A stretch of DNA of 64,000 bases from DASSUW01 sp963792385 (GTDB taxonomy: Bacteria > Actinomycetota > Thermoleophilia > Solirubrobacterales > Solirubrobacteraceae), in contig CAWBVZ010000001.1 in the NCBI GenBank assembly GCA_963792385.1, forward strand, positions 194,386 to 258,385, read 5' to 3'. This document shows positions 17,964 to 25,919 of the stretch, piece after piece; positions within the stretch are counted from its first letter, which is position 1; the number at the start of each line of letters is the position of its first letter. A program made the translations under genes and the position numbers. The notes below the pieces were generated by a model. The model had not been told where the DNA came from, searched no databases, and saw only the letters and a list, made by a program, of their open reading frames with translations.

Positions 17964-19349
17964 ATGCGTATACGACTTCTGATCATTGCCCTGCTGACGC
18001 TGCTCGCCGTGCCTGCGGCTGCCCAGGCGTCCCCGCGCCAGGTCATGACGTTCGAGGCGCCTGAGGAACTATTCGACGCCGGCCGGCGCGACGCGACACT
18101 CGACGAGATCAAGGCGTTCGGGGTCACCCAGATTCGCCAGCTCGTCTACTGGCAGCAGTTCGCGCCGTCGCCGACGCGCAAGACCAAGCCGAGCTTCAAC
18201 GCCTCCAACCCCGACGCGTATCCGGCCGGGAACTGGAGCCGCCTCGACGGCCTGATCGCCGCTGCCCAGGCGCGCGGGATCACCGTGATGCTCACGCCCA
18301 CCGGGCCGGTGCCGAAGTGGGCCACCAAGAGCAAGAAGAACTTCGTCGACCGGCCGAGCTCGAAGCTGTTCGGTCAGTTCGTCACCGCGCTCGCGCGCCG
18401 CTACGGCGACTCCGTGGCGCTGTGGTCGGTCTGGAACGAGCCGAACCAGCCGCAGTTCCTGATGCCGCAGTACAAGAAGAAGAAGCCGTACTCGCCGACG
18501 CTCTACCGCGGCCTCTACCGCGCCGCCTACAAGGCGATCCGGAGCGTCCCCTCCAACCGGCGGGACAAGATCCTGATCGGCGAGACGTCACCGCGCGGCA
18601 ACGTCCACATCGTGCACCCGCTGCGCTTCCTGCGCGGGATGGCGTGTCTGAGCGACAGCTACAAGAAGCGGCGCTCGTGCTCGCGGCTCCCGACCGACGG
18701 CTACGCGCACCACGCGTACACGACGCGGCTCGGCCCGCGGTTCGTGCCGGCGGACAAGAACGACGTGACGATCGGCGTGATCTCGCGGCTCGTGAAGGCG
18801 CTCGACCGCGCGGGCAAGGCGGGCGGCCTGCCGAAGCGGCTGAAGATCTACCTGACCGAGTTCGGGATCCAGTCCTACCCGGACAAGATCTCCGGCGTCC
18901 CGTTCGAGCGCCAGCCGGCGTACTACGCGATCGCCGAGCACATCGCGTATGTGAACTCGCGCGTCGCGCTGTTCTCCCAGTACCTGATGCGCGACGACGC
19001 GCCGCGCGAGGAGGGCTACCGGTTCCGCGGGTTCGAGAGCGGGCTGCGGCGCAACGACGGGAGCGCGAAGCCCGCCTACAAGGCGTTCGCCAACCCGCTC
19101 GCAGTCGAGCGCTACGGCGCGACCGACGTGCTGTGGGGCCTGATCCGGCCGCAGAGCGGGGTCACGCGCGTCACGCTCGAGGTCCGCAAGTCCGGCAGCA
19201 AGAACTGGACGAAGCTGCGGACGCTCAACACGACGTCCAACGGCGTGTTCGGGCTCCGTTCCCGCCACCGCAACAAGCAGCAGTACCGCGTGCGCTGGAC
19301 TGGGACGGACAACCGGGCTCACACCGGCCCGCCGATTCGCGCCTACTAG
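17964..19349 (+). CDS. Secreted glycoside hydrolase-like protein (clan A TIM barrel)
   Basis: A 461-residue exported protein with a clear signal peptide (MRIRLLIIALLTLLAVPAAA, cleavage after AQA). The body is a (beta/alpha)8 barrel of the GH-A clan type: VWNEPNQPQF holds the acid/base Glu (about residue 157) and LTEFGIQS the nucleophile Glu (about 297), the usual strand-4 and strand-7 positions. The C-terminal about 85 residues look like a small beta domain. Very Lys/Arg-rich surface. It probably acts on an extracellular or cell-wall polysaccharide; the GH family is not resolved by eye. Confidence 0.85.
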   Translation: MRIRLLIIALLTLLAVPAAAQASPRQVMTFEAPEELFDAGRRDATLDEIKAFGVTQIRQLVYWQQFAPSPTRKTKPSFNASNPDAYPAGNWSRLDGLIAAAQARGITVMLTPTGPVPKWATKSKKNFVDRPSSKLFGQFVTALARRYGDSVALWSVWNEPNQPQFLMPQYKKKKPYSPTLYRGLYRAAYKAIRSVPSNRRDKILIGETSPRGNVHIVHPLRFLRGMACLSDSYKKRRSCSRLPTDGYAHHAYTTRLGPRFVPADKNDVTIGVISRLVKALDRAGKAGGLPKRLKIYLTEFGIQSYPDKISGVPFERQPAYYAIAEHIAYVNSRVALFSQYLMRDDAPREEGYRFRGFESGLRRNDGSAKPAYKAFANPLAVERYGATDVLWGLIRPQSGVTRVTLEVRKSGSKNWTKLRTLNTTSNGVFGLRSRHRNKQQYRVRWTGTDNRAHTGPPIRAY

Positions 19350-19368
19350 AAAAAAGTTGGGGTCCCGA

Positions 19369-19391
19369 CCCGGTAGCGAGCTGCTACCGGG
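19369..19391 (+). terminator. Hairpin downstream of glycosidase gene
   Basis: CCCGGTAGC and GCTACCGGG form a perfect 9-base stem with a GAGCT loop, 19 bases after the glycosidase stop. There is no T-run on the plus strand. It ends 17 bases before the PRC-barrel start, so it could instead control that leader. Confidence 0.5.
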
Positions 19392-19408
19392 CGGGCGATA
19401 AGTGCGGT

Positions 19409-19822
19409 ATGCAACGAGTGTCTCGACGAAACCTGCTCGGCCTGCGCGTGCAGGATTGTGATGGCGTCGACATCGGGCGGGTGGTCGACACCTGGCCCGA
19501 CGACGGCGGCTGGGAGATGGTGCTGGTGATCGTGCGCCTGCAGCATTTCGGCGAGCGCCGCATGGTGCCCGTCGACGCGATGGTCCTCTGGGGCGGCGTG
19601 CTCCGCGTGCCGTACCTGCGCTACCAGATCGAGGACGCCCCCGAGGCGAGCATGGGCGTGCACCGCGCCGAGGACCCGTGGCTGTCGATCGCCTACTGGC
19701 GTTCCGAGGAGCCCGCGCGGGCAGCAGCTATCGTGACGCCGCAATGGCGCCGCAGCTCTGGCTACTTCGTCATGGAGAGGCCGTCCCCCACGATTCCAAG
19801 CCCGACGCCGATCGCGAGCTGA
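19409..19822 (+). CDS. PRC-barrel-like protein
   Basis: A 137-residue protein starting at ATG 19409. Residues about 8-75 (LLGLRVQDCDGVDIGRVVD ... RMVPVDAM) have the strand pattern of a PRC barrel, a small beta-barrel found in RimM and photosynthetic reaction-centre H. The last about 45 residues are less ordered and run 79 bases into the sixA gene in another frame. Function unknown; PRC barrels usually bind RNA or membrane partners. Confidence 0.7.
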   Translation: MQRVSRRNLLGLRVQDCDGVDIGRVVDTWPDDGGWEMVLVIVRLQHFGERRMVPVDAMVLWGGVLRVPYLRYQIEDAPEASMGVHRAEDPWLSIAYWRSEEPARAAAIVTPQWRRSSGYFVMERPSPTIPSPTPIAS

Positions 19823-20214
19823 CGCCGCGCGGCGAGCGCCAGGCGGTCGCCGCAGGGCAGGGATTGGCCCGGCTCGGCCTCGAGTTCGCCGCGTGCTACA
19901 CGAGCCCGAAGGTGCGGGCGCTCGACACGGCGCGGCTGGCGTGCCAGGCGCTCAACATCGAGCCGGTGATCGAGGAGTCGCTGGCCAACGGGTTCGATCG
20001 CGACGACGCGCGCGAGCTGCTGCTGCGCCACGGCGACGACGCCCGCGTGCTCGTCGTCGGACACGACCCGTCGTTCACGCAGGTGGTGTACGACTTGACC
20101 GGTGGGCGCCTCGACTTCAAGAAGGGCGGCGTCGCCGCGATCCGGGTCGAGCGCACCGCCGGCGAACTGCTTGTCGTGCTGCGCCCGCGCGAGCTCGAGT
20201 CGATCGCCGGCTGA
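19744..20214 (+). CDS. sixA: Phosphohistidine phosphatase, SixA type
   Basis: A 156-residue histidine-phosphatase-superfamily protein. Start chosen at ATG 19744 (MAPQLWLLRHGEAVP) because RHG must sit at the N-terminus; the frame upstream is non-conserved. The catalytic RHG, the Arg in TSPKVRALDTA and the VGHDPSF His are present. SixA-type enzymes remove phosphate from histidine in phosphorelay proteins. The first 79 bases overlap the end of the PRC-barrel gene. Confidence 0.88.
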   Translation: MAPQLWLLRHGEAVPHDSKPDADRELTPRGERQAVAAGQGLARLGLEFAACYTSPKVRALDTARLACQALNIEPVIEESLANGFDRDDARELLLRHGDDARVLVVGHDPSFTQVVYDLTGGRLDFKKGGVAAIRVERTAGELLVVLRPRELESIAG

Positions 20215-20225
20215 GAGCCCGTTTC

Positions 20226-21350
20226 CTAGAGGACCGCGCCGAGGACGGCCATCGCGACCTCGGCCCGCGGGGTGAGCGAGTCCGCGTAGACGAACTCGCC
20301 CGGGTTGTGGGCGCGGCCGCCGCGTGGGCCGAGCCCGTCGATCGTCACCGGGATCGTGGCGGCGAAGTGGCTCGCGTCGCTGGCGCCGCCGCGTGAGACG
20401 CCGCGGACCGGCCTGCCGAGCGCCGCGCTCGCCTGCTCGAGCACGGGCGCGACCGCGGCCTCGGAGTGCATCCCCGGCCAGCGGCGGATCAGCTGCGGGT
20501 CGAGTGCGACGCCGCCGACGTCCGCCGGGATCGCGCTGAGCACGCCCTCGATCGCCTCGAGCTCGTCGGCACGACAGTCGCAGAACAGCTCACCGGCGCC
20601 CGGCACGACGTTGAACGCGTCGCCCGAGCGCAGCACGGTCGGGACGGCCGTGAGCCGGTGCTCGCCGGTCGGGTCGTGGCACGCGGCGACGGCCTGGGCG
20701 GCTGCGGCGAGCGCGAGCAGCGCGTTGCGGCCGCGGTCCGGCGCCGAGCCCGAGTGGGCGGACCGGCCGTGCGCGGTCGTGTGGATCGTCCCGGCCGCCT
20801 TGCGGCGCACGACGACGCCGTCGTCGCCGTCCGGCGACTGGTCGCCGCCCTCGAAGCACAGGCACGCGTCCCAGCCGGCGAAACGGTCGACGTGCGCGAG
20901 GTCGCCGGTGCGCCACTCCTCGTCGCACACGAGCAGCAGCGCCGCTTCCGCGTACGCCTCGGGCCGCCGGACGAGCGCGCGCATGATGCCGATCGAGAGC
21001 ACCACGCCGCCCTTCATGTCGACCGCGCCGGAGCCCACGAGCTTGTCCTCGTGGCGCGCCAGCGGCTTGTGGTCGGCGTGGGCGACGACGGTGTCGAGGT
21101 GGCCGACCAGCACCACCCGCCGCTCGCCGGTGCCCGTCAGGTGGGCCAGCATGTCCGGCGCGTGGTTGGGCGACGAGCACGGAAGGCGCTCGATCGCGGC
21201 CTCGTCGGGCAGCAGCGCCGCGCAGACGGCGGCGCACTCCTCGGCGCCGTGGACGTCGCCGGACGGCGACGAGACGCCGACCAGCGCCTCGAGCTCCCGC
21301 ACCGCCCGCCGCCCTATCTCCGCCGCGGCCTCCTGTACCCAGGGGTCCAT
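20226..21350 (-). CDS. M20-family metallopeptidase / deacylase
   Basis: A 374-residue zinc-dependent amidohydrolase of the ArgE/DapE/CPG2 group. Metal ligands and catalytic residues are visible: GHLDTVVAH (His, Asp), SGAVDMKGGV (bridging Asp), CDEEW (catalytic Glu then ligand Glu) and the late RAHNPGE (His). The central lid domain is present (HGRSAHSGSAPDRGRNA). No signal peptide. Likely hydrolyses an N-acyl amino acid or small peptide; the exact substrate is not readable. Converges on sixA with an 11-base gap. Confidence 0.9.
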   Translation of the reverse strand: MDPWVQEAAAEIGRRAVRELEALVGVSSPSGDVHGAEECAAVCAALLPDEAAIERLPCSSPNHAPDMLAHLTGTGERRVVLVGHLDTVVAHADHKPLARHEDKLVGSGAVDMKGGVVLSIGIMRALVRRPEAYAEAALLLVCDEEWRTGDLAHVDRFAGWDACLCFEGGDQSPDGDDGVVVRRKAAGTIHTTAHGRSAHSGSAPDRGRNALLALAAAAQAVAACHDPTGEHRLTAVPTVLRSGDAFNVVPGAGELFCDCRADELEAIEGVLSAIPADVGGVALDPQLIRRWPGMHSEAAVAPVLEQASAALGRPVRGVSRGGASDASHFAATIPVTIDGLGPRGGRAHNPGEFVYADSLTPRAEVAMAVLGAVL

Positions 21351-21393
21351 GATTCGGCCACGGTACTGGCTCGACGATGGTCGAAGCTGAGCC

Positions 21394-21423
21394 GGGCGCG
21401 GGTCGCTCGCGCGACCCGCGCCC
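21394..21423 (-). terminator. Strong GC hairpin downstream of small secreted protein gene
   Basis: GGGCGCGGGTCGC and GCGACCCGCGCCC form a perfect 13-base stem with a 4-base loop, and AGCC/GGCT extend it after a small bulge. It starts 7 bases beyond the 3' end of the secreted-protein gene. No T-tract, as is usual in GC-rich actinobacteria. Confidence 0.65.
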
Positions 21424-21429
21424 GCGGCT

Positions 21430-21819
21430 TCAGGTCACCCGCTTCCAGGCGCTACAGCCCTCGCCTTCGGTGCACACCCTGAACTTGATGATGTGACCGC
21501 CGCCGTACGCGACCCCCTCCGGCTCCGCGCAGCCCTGACTCGGCGCCCAGGCCGACGTGCGGTCGACCTCTTCGGGCCCGAATGACGTGTCGATGTGAGC
21601 CCGGACCCGATGGCCGTCGGTGTCGTAGTCACACGCCCAGTAGAAGCCGCCCGGTGAGTCCGCGCACGCCCATGCGCTGTCGCTCGGGTGGTACACGATG
21701 TAGTTGCACGGCCTCGGCGCCGCGTGGGCCTTCTCCGGTGCACTCGTGAGTGTCGCCGTGGCAGCGAACCCGCCCACCGCCACGAACGCGGTCGCAAGCA
21801 GAAGCTTGATCGCTCGCAT
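21430..21819 (-). CDS. Small secreted six-cysteine protein, unknown
   Basis: A 129-residue protein starting at ATG 21819 with ribosome site GGGAGG upstream. It has a signal peptide (MRAIKLLLATAFVAVGGFAA, cleavage near AHA at about 35). The mature part has six Cys, suggesting three disulfides in an extracellular fold, plus aromatic strand-like segments. I do not recognise the family. Its upstream region holds two CRP-type dyads at 21939 and 21970, so it is a candidate target of the Crp-type regulator encoded just upstream. Confidence 0.75.
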   Translation of the reverse strand: MRAIKLLLATAFVAVGGFAATATLTSAPEKAHAAPRPCNYIVYHPSDSAWACADSPGGFYWACDYDTDGHRVRAHIDTSFGPEEVDRTSAWAPSQGCAEPEGVAYGGGHIIKFRVCTEGEGCSAWKRVT

Positions 21820-21937
21820 GTGTTGCCTCCCTGTTTGGTTGATCCGTCGTCCCCGGATCGGTGCCGGCTCCCGCTCCGACGGACACGGCGCGAACGTAGT
21901 CACGCGTTCTGACGGTTCAACGCCTTCCGACCGGATG

Positions 21938-21984
21938 CGTGACCGCGGTCACGGTGAGGCGTTCAACGCGTGACGACGGTCACG
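21938..21984. promoter_or_regulatory. Two CRP-type dyads, GTGA-N6-TCAC
   Basis: GTGACCGCGGTCAC at 21939-21952 and GTGACGACGGTCAC at 21970-21983 both match GTGA-N6-TCAC, the core of CRP/FNR-family operators. Their centres are 31 bases apart, about three helical turns. The second overlaps the stop codon of the Crp-type gene; both lie 120-165 bases upstream of the secreted-protein start. Binding is inferred. Confidence 0.65.
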
Positions 21985-22711
21985 CCTCGGCAGGCGTTCG
22001 CTGGATCTCCGCAGGCGAGGGGAACCGCAGGAAGTAGCCGCTGCCGCGCCCGCGCACGAGACCGCGTCGCTCGAGCACACCGAGCGAGCGCGACACGCTC
22101 TCGCGCGTCGAGCACACGAGATCGGCGAGCGTCACGCGCGACAGCTTGAGCGGAAGGAAGACGCCGTGTTCCTCCACGGTGCCCCAGCGGTCGGCGAGGT
22201 GCCAGAGCACCAGGTGCACGCGGCGCGCGATCTGCGGATGCTCGGCCATGGCAAGGCGGACGAGCAGCGAGTGCGAACGCAGGACGGACCGCTCGTGCAG
22301 CGCCATCAGGAGCCGTGGCCAGCCGGCCAGGCAGCGATGCAGCCGCTCGTCCAACACCGCGAGCAGCGCGGTCTCCTCCACCCGCCAGGACGTCTCGGAC
22401 ACGACCATGCGCTCTCCCGGCGCGCACGACGGATAGAAGACGTCCCCACGCCCGAGCAGCTCGGACCCGCGCCGATCGCCGACGACCAGGCGCCGTGTGA
22501 GGACACCGCGAATCACCAGGAACGCACTCGCGACAGGATCGTCGGATCCGAGCAGGTCCCACGCGATGCGCTTGTTCCGCCGCAACCCGACGAGGGTCGC
22601 CACGCAGGACCGGTGCGCGTCGCGGAACTCGTCCGGGCAGAGTTGCGCCCCGAGCGAAGGCTCGATGTCGAGCAGCGGCACGCCGTGCGTGAGCCCGACG
22701 CTCCCGCTCAT
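21980..22711 (-). CDS. Crp/Fnr-family transcription regulator
   Basis: A 243-residue protein starting at ATG 22711. The N-terminal half has the beta-roll pattern of a cNMP-binding domain but without a recognisable cyclic-nucleotide PRAAT cassette, so the ligand is uncertain. A long dimer helix (RIxxxLWHLADRWG style) leads to a winged helix-turn-helix (VTLADLVCSTRESVSRSLGV). It is a paralogue of the regulator at 56.5 kb: both share the LWHLAxRWG segment. It is divergent from a peroxiredoxin gene, across a region with a perfect 14-base palindrome, and its 3' end carries CRP-type sites facing the next gene. Confidence 0.88.
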   Translation of the reverse strand: MSGSVGLTHGVPLLDIEPSLGAQLCPDEFRDAHRSCVATLVGLRRNKRIAWDLLGSDDPVASAFLVIRGVLTRRLVVGDRRGSELLGRGDVFYPSCAPGERMVVSETSWRVEETALLAVLDERLHRCLAGWPRLLMALHERSVLRSHSLLVRLAMAEHPQIARRVHLVLWHLADRWGTVEEHGVFLPLKLSRVTLADLVCSTRESVSRSLGVLERRGLVRGRGSGYFLRFPSPAEIQRTPAEA

Positions 22712-22803
22712 GTTCGGAGCCGCCCCACCGCGTCCATGGTCGCGCGCACGGGCGGGTGCGACCATCGAGCGATCGGTTGATTCGCCGCATGAGGTGCCTC
22801 GAC

Positions 22804-22817
22804 CGATCGGCCGATCG
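22804..22817. promoter_or_regulatory. Perfect palindrome between crp-type gene and peroxiredoxin
   Basis: CGATCGGCCGATCG reads the same on both strands. It lies 27 bases before the peroxiredoxin start, in the 132-base divergent region. A related half, GAGCGATCGGTTGA, lies at about 22767. Possible operator; different in sequence from the GTGA-N6-TCAC sites. Confidence 0.5.
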
Positions 22818-22843
22818 CCCGCGGCCTGCGTAACCTGACGGGC

Positions 22844-23305
22844 ATGATCGAAGCTGGTGAGAAGGCCCCCGAGTTCACGCTGCCCGACCAGGACGGGAAG
22901 GAGGTCTCGCTGAGCGACTACGCCGGCAAGACCGTGGTCCTGTACTTCTATCCAAAGGCCGACACGCCGGGCTGCACCACGCAGGCGTGCGGGATCCGCG
23001 ACCGCGCGGCCGAGTACGACGCCGCCGGCGCGACCGTGATCGGCGTCTCGCCCGACCCGGTCGAGGCCGTCAAGAAGTTCCACGGCGGGCAGTCGCTGAA
23101 CTTCACGCTGCTCGCCGACGCCGACCACGCGGTCTGCGACGCCTACGGCGTGTGGGTCGAGAAGAAGAACTACGGACGCACGTACATGGGCGCCCAGCGC
23201 TCCACGTTCATCATCGACGGCGACGGCACCGTGGTCCACGTGATCCCCAAGGCGTCCCCGAAGACGCACGACGACCAGGTGCTCGGGATGCTCGCCGCCG
23301 CCTAG
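22844..23305 (+). CDS. bcp: Thiol peroxidase, Bcp/PrxQ type
   Basis: A 153-residue peroxiredoxin that reduces H2O2 and organic peroxides using thioredoxin. The active site PKADTPGCTTQACG contains the peroxidatic Cys and, five residues on, the resolving Cys typical of alpha-2 PrxQ enzymes. Cytosolic. Divergent from the Crp-type regulator; followed by repeat copy 3, 15 bases after the stop. Confidence 0.95.
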   Translation: MIEAGEKAPEFTLPDQDGKEVSLSDYAGKTVVLYFYPKADTPGCTTQACGIRDRAAEYDAAGATVIGVSPDPVEAVKKFHGGQSLNFTLLADADHAVCDAYGVWVEKKNYGRTYMGAQRSTFIIDGDGTVVHVIPKASPKTHDDQVLGMLAAA

Positions 23306-23320
23306 GTTGTCGGCGGGACG

Positions 23321-23457
23321 AACGTCAACCCCGCTGGGCGGGGCAGCGGGGAGCCTTCGGGCGTGGGGTGGGGTCATCTAGTCGCGCATACCGCGACTAA
23401 TCAACCCCAGCACGGCGGTCGGCCCAACCGGCTCCCCCACCCAGCGCAGTTGACGTT
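23321..23457. repeat. Dispersed foldback repeat, copy 3 (137 bp)
   Basis: It has the same ends as the other copies. The flanks GTCGGCGGG and CCCGCCGAC extend the pairing. The core has TAGTCGCG-catac-CGCGACTA, a perfect 8-base hairpin at about 23379-23399, inside GGGGT/ACCCC arms. It lies between the peroxiredoxin stop and the Fpg start (both plus strand) and fills the 191-base gap. Confidence 0.85.
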
Positions 23458-23496
23458 CGCTCAGCCCGCCGACCCCGCTCGGCTAACGTCTTACGG

Positions 23497-24357
23497 GTGC
23501 CCGAGCTGCCCGAGATGGAGATCGTCGCGCGGCGGCTCGACGCAGCGTTGCCGGGGGAGCGGATCGAGTCCGCGATGGCGCCCGGGATCAATGCGCTGAA
23601 GACGTTCGACCCGCCGTTCTCGGCGCTCGAGGGCGCGACGATCTCCGGTGCCCGCCGGCGCGGCAAGCTGCTGCTGCTCGACGTCGACTCGCCGTCGCAC
23701 GGGCCGCTCACGCTGCTGCTGCACCTGATGAGCGCGGGGCGGGCGCAGGTGTTCGACAAGCGCGCGTCGCTGCGCGACAAGACCTCGCGCATCCTGCTCC
23801 GGCTCCCCGACGACCGCGAGCTGCGCGTGCGCGAGTTCGGGACCAAGCAGCGGGCGTGGGCGAAGCTGCTGACGCCCGAAGGCCTCGAGACCGAGGAGTC
23901 GCTGGAAGGCCTCGGGCCGGAGGCGTGGCCGGACCCGCCCGAGGACCTGCGCGAGCTGCTCGCGACGCCGCGGCCGCTGCACTCGCTGCTGCGCGACCAG
24001 CGGGTCATCACCGGGATCGGGCGCACATGGGTCGACGAGATCCTGCACGCGGCCCGGCTCTCGCCGTTCAAGCGCGGCGACGACCTCTCCGAGGAGGAGG
24101 CGGACGCTCTCCGCGAGGCGATCGTGGGCGAGCTCCAGCGCGTGCTCGACGTCTACGAGGAGGCCGTCCAACTCCCGCTGCCGGAGAAGTTCCCGAAGCC
24201 GACGCGCGTGCACGCCCACCAGGGCGAGCCGTGCCCGCGCTGCGAGACGATCCTCGAGGCGGTCTTCTACGAGGACTACGTGATGACCTACTGCCCGCAC
24301 TGCCAGACCGAGGACCGCGTGCTCAAGGACCGCCGGCTCTCGCGGTTGCTGAAGTAG
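23497..24357 (+). CDS. mutM: Fpg/Nei-family DNA glycosylase
   Basis: A 286-residue base-excision repair enzyme that removes oxidised purines such as 8-oxoguanine and nicks the abasic site. The GTG start is fixed because the catalytic Pro must be residue 2: the N-terminus is PELPEMEIVARRL (Pro2, Glu3). The H2TH region (RVITGIGRTWVDEILHAARL) and the C-terminal zinc finger (CPRC, then CPHC) are intact. Fpg or Nei is not settled by eye; MutM is more usual for this N-terminus. Confidence 0.92.
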   Translation: MPELPEMEIVARRLDAALPGERIESAMAPGINALKTFDPPFSALEGATISGARRRGKLLLLDVDSPSHGPLTLLLHLMSAGRAQVFDKRASLRDKTSRILLRLPDDRELRVREFGTKQRAWAKLLTPEGLETEESLEGLGPEAWPDPPEDLRELLATPRPLHSLLRDQRVITGIGRTWVDEILHAARLSPFKRGDDLSEEEADALREAIVGELQRVLDVYEEAVQLPLPEKFPKPTRVHAHQGEPCPRCETILEAVFYEDYVMTYCPHCQTEDRVLKDRRLSRLLK

Positions 24358-24378
24358 GCGATCAGAGGCCGGCGGGCT

Positions 24379-24864
24379 TCACTGCCGCTCCCAGTCGCGC
24401 CGCTCGCCGAGGCCGACGGTCTGGAACCGGTCGCGGCCACGCCGGCGCGGCACGCCGAGCCAGCCGAGTGCCGCGTCGATCGCGCCGGTGTCCTCGCGTA
24501 CCGCGCGCCGGAAGCTGCGCGGCGCCTGCGGCGGGCGGTCGTGGTGAGTGGCGAGCGGCCCGAGCACGAGCGTGCCGTCCGACCATCCGCAGGCCGCCTG
24601 GTCGCCCGTGCCGCCGGCGAACTCGGCGGTCACGTACACGACCGGCGTCCGGCGCGAGATCTCGATGACGAAGTCGAGCACCGAGACCGTCAGGTACAGA
24701 AGGTCGCCGGGCGTGTCCGCAACCGGTTCGCCGCTCACCGCCTCGGTGCGGACCGCGGACAGGCCGAGCCCGCGCCGGAGTTCGTGCATCGCGTACAGCG
24801 ACGGGTGCCGGAGGGTCCCGAGGACCCCACCGTCTCCGATGACGCCGTAGAGCCGATACCCCAC
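24379..24864 (-). CDS. Conserved-looking hypothetical protein
   Basis: A 161-residue cytoplasmic protein with a GTG start at 24864. A compact alpha/beta pattern is seen: a middle strand-rich stretch VVYVTAEFAGGTGDQAACGW, then a basic C-terminal tail. The AEFxGGxGxQAA segment looks like a conserved motif I have seen in unannotated actinobacterial proteins, but no function is known to me. Convergent with mutM (21-base gap); downstream of the MarR gene on the same strand by 23 bases. Confidence 0.68.
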   Translation of the reverse strand: MGYRLYGVIGDGGVLGTLRHPSLYAMHELRRGLGLSAVRTEAVSGEPVADTPGDLLYLTVSVLDFVIEISRRTPVVYVTAEFAGGTGDQAACGWSDGTLVLGPLATHHDRPPQAPRSFRRAVREDTGAIDAALGWLGVPRRRGRDRFQTVGLGERRDWERQ

Positions 24865-24887
24865 TGAATGCGAACCCTAGCCGCCGA

Positions 24888-25382
24888 TCAGCGCGGTGGG
24901 CGAACTCGGCGCGCGCGCACCGCCGGGTCGGCCCCGAGGTCGCCGATCACGTCGAGCAGCAGCCGCCGGGCGCCCTCCACGCGCCGCGGCCCATGCCGCT
25001 CCGCCAGTTCGGCGGCCAGCGCGGCGCGGTGCGCGCGCGCCGCCTCGATCGCCTGTTCGCCCCGCGGCGTGAGCGCGACCAGCCGCGCACGGGCGTCGGC
25101 CGGGTCGCGCGCCCGGCGCACGTAGGCGCGGCGCTCGAGGTCGGCGACGGACTTCGAGACGGCCTGCTGTGACACGCCGAGGTGCCCGGCGAGCGCGCTC
25201 ACCGTCACCGGGCCGCCGACCAGGTGCTGGAACACGAGTCCGTCGGCGAACCGGAGGTCGTCGAGGCCGCCGGCCGCGAGCCGGCGCTGGATCTCGTCCG
25301 CCAGCGCCCAGCCGGCGAACAGCGACGCGAGCGAGAGGTCGGCGTCGGCGGGGTCGAACGCATCGTCGGAGGCGGGCACCAA
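24888..25382 (-). CDS. MarR-family transcription regulator
   Basis: A 164-residue winged-helix regulator. The recognition region VSALAGHLGVSQQAVSKSVADL and the wing (RRARDPADARARLVALTPRG) are typical of MarR. Start is TTG 25382 or GTG 25379. The gene faces an interrupted flavin/PLP-oxidase-like gene, and two copies of a CAAYCATGGTTG dyad lie in the 42-base gap, one overlapping the oxidase start codon. This layout suggests repression of itself and of the oxidase gene, relieved by a small aromatic or oxidative ligand. Confidence 0.9.
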   Translation of the reverse strand: MVPASDDAFDPADADLSLASLFAGWALADEIQRRLAAGGLDDLRFADGLVFQHLVGGPVTVSALAGHLGVSQQAVSKSVADLERRAYVRRARDPADARARLVALTPRGEQAIEAARAHRAALAAELAERHGPRRVEGARRLLLDVIGDLGADPAVRARRVRPPR

Positions 25383-25389
25383 ATCTATT

Positions 25390-25431
25390 CAACCATGGTT
25401 GTGGACCTGATACGATGCACAATCATGGTTG
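25390..25431. promoter_or_regulatory. Twin MarR-type operator dyads
   Basis: CAACCATGGTTG (25390-25401) is a perfect 12-base palindrome. CAATCATGGTTG (25420-25431) is the same with one change; the two are exactly 30 bases apart. The second contains the ATG at 25425. Placement between marR and its divergent neighbour supports operator function. Confidence 0.7.
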
Positions 25432-25919
25432 TAGATATCGAAGTCGCGGACGGCTTCGTCGCCGTCGCCCACCGCATCGTCTGGTGCACGGTCGCGACCG
25501 TCGACCGTCACGGACGCCCGCGCTCGCGCGTCCTGCACCCGTACTGGTAACTGACCGCAGACGGCCTGACCGGCTGGGTCACCACGCGGCCGACGCCGCT
25601 CAAGGTCGCGCACCTCTCCCACAGTCCGTACGTGTCCTGCTCCTACTGGGACGCCACGCAGGACGCGGCGGTGGCCGAGTGCGGCGCCGAGTGGGTGGAT
25701 GACGTCGATACTCGCCGGCACGCCTGGGACCTGTTCCGCGCCGCCCCCGAGCCGCTCGGCCACAATCCCGGCTCGATCTGGCCGCACGGACCGGAGGCCG
25801 ACGACGCCGGCGTCCTGCGCCTGACGCCGTGGCGACTGCGCGTCGCGGGGATGGAGACCCTGCTCGGCCGCGCGCCGGTGCTCACGTGGCGGGCTCGCGA
25901 TGCAGTCCCACTCCGATGA
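25425..25919 (+). pseudogene. Pyridoxamine-5'-phosphate-oxidase-fold protein, interrupted by in-frame TAA
   Basis: One reading frame of 165 codons, ATG 25425 to TGA 25919, is broken only by TAA at 25548-25550 (codon 42). The part before (RIVWCTVATVDRHGRPRSRV then LHPYW) and after (LTADGLTGWVTTRPTPLKVA ... SYWDATQDAAVAEC ... LRLTPWRLRV) together make one full split-barrel flavin-binding domain of about 164 residues. The frame is unchanged across the stop, so this is a single nonsense change; a GAA (Glu) codon would restore it. It may be a recent pseudogene or a sequence error. An alternative in-frame ATG lies at 25395. Its 3' end overlaps the EamA gene by 38 bases. Confidence 0.82.
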
